From UBA11795 sp964652755 (lineage in GTDB: Bacteria; Chloroflexota; Dehalococcoidia; Lucifugimonadales; UBA826): 9,800 nt of DNA. Below, in pieces: positions 6,544 through 9,800 of the stretch (position 1 is the first letter of the stretch; each line of letters starts with the position of its first letter). A model generated the notes under the pieces. It saw only the letters and a list, made by a program, of their open reading frames with translations. It had not been told where the DNA came from and did no database searches. The translations under genes and the position numbers were made by a program. The stretch covers positions 1 to 9,800 of the forward strand of contig CAZZBP010000070.1 of assembly GCA_964652755.1 (NCBI GenBank), read 5' to 3'.

Positions 6544-7494
6544 ATGCAAGCTTTCATTGTTCGAAGACTGCTCCTTATAATGCCCACTTTAGTGATTATT
6601 AGCATCATCATTTTTGGGCTGGTTCGCTTCGTTCCTGGTGATATGGTCGACAAGCTGGCGGACCAAAGAGGCGGAATCGTTGGGATGGATGCCGACGCTA
6701 TCAGGGAAAGAATGGGGCTCAATGTCCCTATTCACATCCAGTACGCGCGATGGGCCGGCAATCTCCTGAAAGGTAATTTTGGGGAGTCAATGTGGAACCG
6801 ACGTACGGCTGTTTCTGAGGTCGCAAGACGATATCCGATCACCGTCGAACTCGCCGTATTATCCATCAGCATATCGACTTTATGGGGCCTTGTGGTAGGT
6901 GTAATCTCTGCCACAAAACAGGATAAATTCATAGACTATCTTCTCAGAATAATCTCGATAATAGGTTTGTCTGTTCCCTATTTTTGGACTAGTATAATGG
7001 TCCTGGTTTTTTCCTCAATATATCTCAATTGGTCCCCCCCGCCGATATACATCCCTCTAACTGAGGATCCTATCGCGAACCTCAAGCTCATGATGATTCC
7101 CGCGCTCATATTCTCCTTTTTTATCGGCGCGCCAATTGCACGAATGACGAGAGCTATGATGCTTGAAGTCATGAACCAGGATTACATACGTACTGCCAAG
7201 GCAAAGGGGTTGGGAGAAAAGGTGGTCATCTACCGGCATGCATTGAAAAATGCATTTATGGCGGTGATTACAATCATAGGCCTCCAGGCCGCCTGGGCTA
7301 TGTCGGGATTGCTGATTATCGAACAAGTGTGGGGGCTACCCGGGGTAGGCAAGTACCTAATTGAAGTGATAATCGACCGAGATTACCCCATGTTACAAGC
7401 ACTGGTAATGTTTTGTGCATTTATCGTGATTTTGATAAATTTGATCGTAGACCTAAGTTATGCATGGCTAGATCCGAGGGTCAGGTTAAGTTAA
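6544..7494 (+). CDS. ABC transporter permease, DppB/OppB type
   Basis: A 316-residue inner-membrane permease that forms half of the translocation channel of the peptide/nickel importer. It opens with the typical N-terminus VRRLLLIMPTLVII...RFVPGD (TM1 about 9-29). A soluble stretch follows, containing RERMGLNVPIHIQYARWAGNL (split around residues 54-74). The binding-protein-dependent transport domain runs from about 96. The cytoplasmic coupling (EAA) loop is EVMNQDYIRTAKAKGLGEK (208-226) followed by VIYRHALKNA, with the conserved Gly222. The C-terminal VWGLPGVGKYL (262-272) and DPRVRLS end are also standard. ATG6544 is chosen because it gives the expected family length, although no good Shine-Dalgarno precedes it (gatggcacaaa). 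An ATG at 6534 is in another frame. It lies 90 bases after the binding-protein stop and 2 bases before the next gene. Confidence 0.93.
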   Translation: MQAFIVRRLLLIMPTLVIISIIIFGLVRFVPGDMVDKLADQRGGIVGMDADAIRERMGLNVPIHIQYARWAGNLLKGNFGESMWNRRTAVSEVARRYPITVELAVLSISISTLWGLVVGVISATKQDKFIDYLLRIISIIGLSVPYFWTSIMVLVFSSIYLNWSPPPIYIPLTEDPIANLKLMMIPALIFSFFIGAPIARMTRAMMLEVMNQDYIRTAKAKGLGEKVVIYRHALKNAFMAVITIIGLQAAWAMSGLLIIEQVWGLPGVGKYLIEVIIDRDYPMLQALVMFCAFIVILINLIVDLSYAWLDPRVRLS

Positions 7495-7496
7495 TC

Positions 7497-8411
7497 ATGG
7501 CGAATAACGTTACTGGTTCGCCATACGCTGATTTAGCTGATGTGCTTCGTCCAGATAGACGTCATTGGCTGCTGGAGTTTATTGCCCGCCTTTTCAGAGA
7601 CAAGCCTTTGGGCGCAGTTGGTCTGGTTGTTGTAATACTTTTATCCCTGATGGCTCTGTTTGCCAATGTGGTTGCGCCTTATGCATATGATGAACAGATA
7701 CTCGCAGAGTCTCTCGAAGGTTACAGCTGGAGGCATTTTTTAGGTACCGATCAGATGGGGCGGGATCTATTTAGCAGGGTGATTTACGGGGCCCGAATCT
7801 CTCTTATAGTTGGAATTTCGTGCGTATTGGCTTCCACGTCGACTGCTGTGCTGTTTGGAATTCTATCGGGCTATTTCGGAGGCATCGTTGACAACGTATG
7901 CCAAAGGTTTGTCGACGCTTTTATGACCATTCCCGACCTAATTTTCGTGCTCACATTAATGGCAGTTTTCGGTCCTGGTCTGCTTAACATAATAATTTCC
8001 CTTTCAGTGGTTTCCTTCTTTTGGAACACAAGAGTGATAAGGGGGGAAGTCCTCTCTCTACGGGAAAATCAATACATAGAAGCCGCAAGAAGTGTCGGGG
8101 CGTCAGATTTGAGGATCATGGTCAGGTATATCTTGCCCAATTGCGTCGCGCCGATAATAGTCCTGTCCTCAATAAGGATTGGCGGATTTATCTTGGGTGA
8201 GGCTTCAATCAGTTTTCTAGGGTTCGGTATTCCCCCACCCCTACCCACGTGGGGAGGAATGCTGACAGGTGCTGGAGTGACTTACATGTTGCGGGCGCCG
8301 TGGTTGGCCATATGGCCGGGCGTAGCCCTCAGCTTGACAGTTTTCTCTTTTAACATGCTTGGGGATGGGATGCGTGATTTATTGGACCCCAGGCTGAGAG
8401 GAAGCCAATGA
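7497..8411 (+). CDS. ABC transporter permease, DppC/OppC type
   Basis: A 304-residue partner permease that pairs with the DppB-type protein in the inner membrane. The N-terminal cytoplasmic tail leads to TM1 (about 39-60). The family signature HFLGTDQMGRDLFSRVIYGA follows at 80-99. The transport domain carries the EAA loop VLSLRENQYIEAARSVGASD (185-204) followed by YILPN (211-215), and ends with LGFGIPPPLPTWGGML (241-256) and DLLDPRLRG (294-302). I choose ATG7497, 2 bases after the previous stop, with an AGGT element at 7483-7486. An earlier in-frame ATG at 7413 would overlap the upstream gene by 82 bases and add 28 residues not typical of the family. Tight coupling implies co-translation with the first permease. 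The nucleotide-binding ATPase subunits (DppD/DppF-type) are not encoded downstream. Confidence 0.93.
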   Translation: MANNVTGSPYADLADVLRPDRRHWLLEFIARLFRDKPLGAVGLVVVILLSLMALFANVVAPYAYDEQILAESLEGYSWRHFLGTDQMGRDLFSRVIYGARISLIVGISCVLASTSTAVLFGILSGYFGGIVDNVCQRFVDAFMTIPDLIFVLTLMAVFGPGLLNIIISLSVVSFFWNTRVIRGEVLSLRENQYIEAARSVGASDLRIMVRYILPNCVAPIIVLSSIRIGGFILGEASISFLGFGIPPPLPTWGGMLTGAGVTYMLRAPWLAIWPGVALSLTVFSFNMLGDGMRDLLDPRLRGSQ

Positions 8412-8434
8412 ATGTACTTGTTTTTCTTCAGAGG

Positions 8435-8476
8435 AAGCTGTGAGATCTGGCTGATACATAGCCAGACCAGTAGCTT
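8435..8476 (+). terminator. Stem-loop after the permease operon, probable terminator
   Basis: A perfect 7-bp stem, TCTGGCT (8446-8452) with AGCCAGA (8460-8466), closes a 7-base loop. An outer 5-bp helix, AAGCT (8435-8439) with AGCTT (8472-8476), can stack outside it across internal bulges. A weak T-rich sequence follows (taattctt). It sits 24 bases after the permease stop and before the pdxH promoter candidate, where an operon end is expected. Confidence 0.45.
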
Positions 8477-8534
8477 AATTCTTAAGAACAACATGCCCTG
8501 AAATTGAGCAATCTGTAACGATGTAAATCTTCCC

Positions 8535-8543
8535 TGGTAAAAT
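8535..8543 (+). promoter_or_regulatory. Extended -10 promoter candidate for pdxH
   Basis: TGGTAAAAT matches the extended -10 form TGnTATAAT, with 5 of 6 in the hexamer. No good -35 is seen 15-19 bases upstream, as is usual for extended -10 promoters. Transcription would start near 8550, leaving only about 15 bases of leader before the TTG start. Confidence 0.35.
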
Positions 8544-8564
8544 GGCACTATAGAGCGACGTACA

Positions 8565-9164
8565 TTGGTATTTGCTGAAGAAGACGCCCATAACGATCCA
8601 ATAGAACAGTTTCGGAGTTGGCTTCAAATCGCTCGGGAAACCAATGAACCACTTCCAGAAAGCATGGCGCTCGCAACTTCTAACAAACAGGGCCGCCCCT
8701 CAGTACGTTTCGTAATGTTCCGGGAAATAGATAATAGGGGATTTGTCTTTTATACAAATTACAACAGCCGGAAAGCTAAGGAACTGCTTGTGAATCCCCG
8801 GGGAAGTGTAGCGGTCCACTGGCTACTTTCTAAACGCCAGGTTAGGATCGAGGGTCAAATAGAACGAATAGATGGTGCTGAATCCGACTCGTATTTCGAA
8901 AACCGGACGCGGGAGGCTCAACTCGAGACTTGGGCATCACGGCAAAGTGAAATTATTGTCGATCGGGCGTGGTTGAGCCGCAGATGGAGAAAGTATGATG
9001 CCGAATTCCAGGAGAAGGTCCCGAGGCCTAACTGGTGGGGTGGTTATAGGTTGGTACCCGACGCTATGGAATTCTGGCAACAAGGGGAAAACCGAATGCA
9101 CGATAGACTCCTTTATGAAAAATGTGAAGATGGCGGATGGATCCTAAATCGGTTAGCTCCGTAG
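8565..9164 (+). CDS. pdxH: Pyridoxamine/pyridoxine 5'-phosphate oxidase
   Basis: A 199-residue FMN-dependent oxidase that converts PNP or PMP to the cofactor PLP using O2, in PLP synthesis and salvage in the cytosol. The split-barrel flavoprotein is essentially full length: DPIEQFRSWL (11-20), ALATSNKQGRPSVRFVMFRE (35-54), FYTNYNSRKAKEL (62-74, FMN-phosphate contacts), RQVRIEGQIERI (91-102), the Trp-rich WWGGYRLVP (157-165) and EFWQ (169-172). The substrate-binding RMHDR (177-181) contains Arg177 and His179, equivalent to the Arg197/His199 pair of the E. coli enzyme. The protein ends in the family-typical LNRLAP. The start is TTG8565, because no in-frame ATG or GTG occurs upstream (a stop lies at 8538) and the next Met (residue 34) would delete part of the domain. 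The Shine-Dalgarno is weak (gag at 8553-8555). It is probably its own transcription unit. Confidence 0.94.
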   Translation: MVFAEEDAHNDPIEQFRSWLQIARETNEPLPESMALATSNKQGRPSVRFVMFREIDNRGFVFYTNYNSRKAKELLVNPRGSVAVHWLLSKRQVRIEGQIERIDGAESDSYFENRTREAQLETWASRQSEIIVDRAWLSRRWRKYDAEFQEKVPRPNWWGGYRLVPDAMEFWQQGENRMHDRLLYEKCEDGGWILNRLAP

Positions 9165-9304
9165 AAAGACTATGTCTCTCGTATCCGCACTTGCTCAAGT
9201 ATAAATATCCAGTCTATCCTAACTGCCTCAAGTCCCGTTGCTGAAGTGGGCGCAATGTCTTGACGATGGGTTCTGGCTGAATAGATCGATCTGAGCAATC
9301 CGTC
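9165..9304. other. Intergenic region between pdxH and the convergent lipoprotein frame
   Basis: No gene or RNA recognised. A 10-base palindrome AGATCGATCT lies at 9283-9292, and a small stem could form at 9189-9200 (actt/aagt). Neither is a convincing terminator. This stretch and the interrupted frame beyond it make 9165-9800 a region with no intact gene over about 636 bases. Confidence 0.5.
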
Positions 9305-9688
9305 TTACTCATGGTTAGAAGAATCAAGACCCTTATCTAGCAGTCGACAACTCTCTGCCCCAGTGGCCTTCATTTCCCGGTTCCCTTTTACTGACGTTTC
9401 CTTATCAAGAATTGATTCCCTTGATAATTCTTCTTTACCTAACCAGTTTTGATACGACCCATGGTATTTCTCTGAAGCATCGATTCTAGAAGACTCAATT
9501 TGACCGACGCTATAATAGTTGCCGCTCCGGTGTCCCATGACCTGCTTATTGTTTTGGGCTTCCACGTCGGCCTACACGTTGATCACAGTTTCAAAGTGAA
9601 TTGGCTCCAAAGCGATGCTAATCCTACAGCCGGCAAGAATGAAGCAGGCGAAACTCATGAGAGTTAACCCGGTATAAAATCTGCGCAT
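9305..9688 (-). pseudogene. Small lipoprotein-like reading frame interrupted by an in-frame TAG
   Basis: On the minus strand, ATG9688 has GTGAGG 5 bases upstream (9699-9694) and begins MRRFYTGLTLMSFACFILAGC, a textbook lipoprotein signal peptide with lipobox ILAGC and Cys21. It continues RISIALEPIHFETVINV and then meets TAG at 9574-9572 (codon 39). The same frame is open on the far side for another 88 codons to TAA at 9307-9305, giving a polar sequence with no cysteine-rich or membrane motif that I recognise. One C-to-T change would make CAG (Gln) into this TAG, so a nonsense mutation fits. The alternative is a genuine 38-residue lipoprotein with the later frame open by chance. The short I-x-I...EPI...INV pattern is faintly like small YnbE-type lipoproteins, but I would not assign that. 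The signal peptide is convincing; the status of the gene is not. Confidence 0.45.
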
Positions 9689-9800
9689 ATCATCCTCACC
9701 AGTATATCCACGAGAATCGGAAAACAGTCCTGAGACCTAAGCCACCTCCACCTCAGCTTTTAGAAATAATGTAGTCCTTCCCACGATAGAAGCGGGCCAT
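9689..9800 (-). other. Upstream flank of the lipoprotein frame; possible gene end off the right edge
   Basis: Two minus-strand frames enter from the right edge. One ends at TAG 9739-9737 (reading GRTTLFLKAEVEVA before the stop), and the other ends at TGA 9755-9753 (reading FYRGKDYIISKS). Either could be the C-terminus of a neighbouring gene, but each gives too few residues to identify. No promoter is clear before ATG9688. Confidence 0.25.

Noticed and set aside
7413..7496. Upstream ATG7413 as the start of the DppC-type permease
   Set aside because: It overlaps the previous permease by 82 bases and adds a non-family extension; ATG7497 fits family length and spacing.
8408..8443. ATGA-overlapping mini-frame after the second permease (MNVLVFLQRKL)
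   Set aside because: Only 11 codons, no SD of its own, no similarity to an ATPase start, and it runs into the hairpin region.
9737..9799. Partial gene end (…LFLKAEVEVA) entering from the right edge
   Set aside because: Twenty codons with a competing open frame; cannot be identified or shown to be coding.

Overview
The window most resembles a stretch of a free-living bacterial genome, with Chloroflexota (Dehalococcoidia, SAR202-like) as the best guess. The main clue is the oligopeptide-type binding lipoprotein, whose lipobox is followed by a Val/Glu/Lys repeat tether (EVIKEVEVPGET-type units). From memory, this is common in that phylum. Balanced base composition, Shine-Dalgarno-led starts, and metabolism based on peptides and amino acids fit. 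The O2-dependent PLP enzyme PdxH argues against a strict anaerobe. The taxon is an inference, not proven here.

Layout. (1) 3-1439, +: a class-III PLP aminotransferase whose reading frame is open to the left edge. Its first ~35 codons are not aminotransferase but a recognisable piece of arginyl-tRNA synthetase (YYINDAG motif), joined in frame. It ends at hairpins, the strongest being 1508-1554. (2) 1570-2601, -: an M19 (membrane dipeptidase-like) amidohydrolase, convergent with gene 1. (3) 2729-4168, -: a zinc-ribbon / single-TM / PQQ-type beta-propeller protein. (4) 4169-4509: a divergent intergenic region with a candidate promoter. (5) 4510-8411, +: a three-gene ABC importer operon (family-5 solute-binding lipoprotein, DppB-type and DppC-type permeases). 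A hairpin lies between the first two genes, and the permeases are 2 bases apart. No ATPase gene follows. (6) 8565-9164, +: pdxH, with its own extended -10 promoter candidate and a TTG start. (7) 9165-9800: no intact large gene. On the minus strand it holds a short lipoprotein reading frame with good RBS and lipobox, interrupted by an in-frame TAG.

How the genes may work together. The importer would bring peptides (or another family-5 substrate) into the cell, the M19 hydrolase could cleave dipeptides or related amides, the aminotransferase could process the released amino or amine compounds, and PdxH makes the PLP that the aminotransferase needs. This is a reasonable reading of the neighbourhood. 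However, the genes are on different strands and in separate transcription units, so a shared pathway is inference only.

The points most worth a second look are the in-frame ArgS/aminotransferase junction near base 107 (a real fusion or an assembly join), the amber-interrupted lipoprotein at 9305-9688, and the M19 protein that lacks the usual first metal ligands. I did not see a CRISPR array, insertion sequence, tRNA, rRNA or an obvious new multi-gene system.
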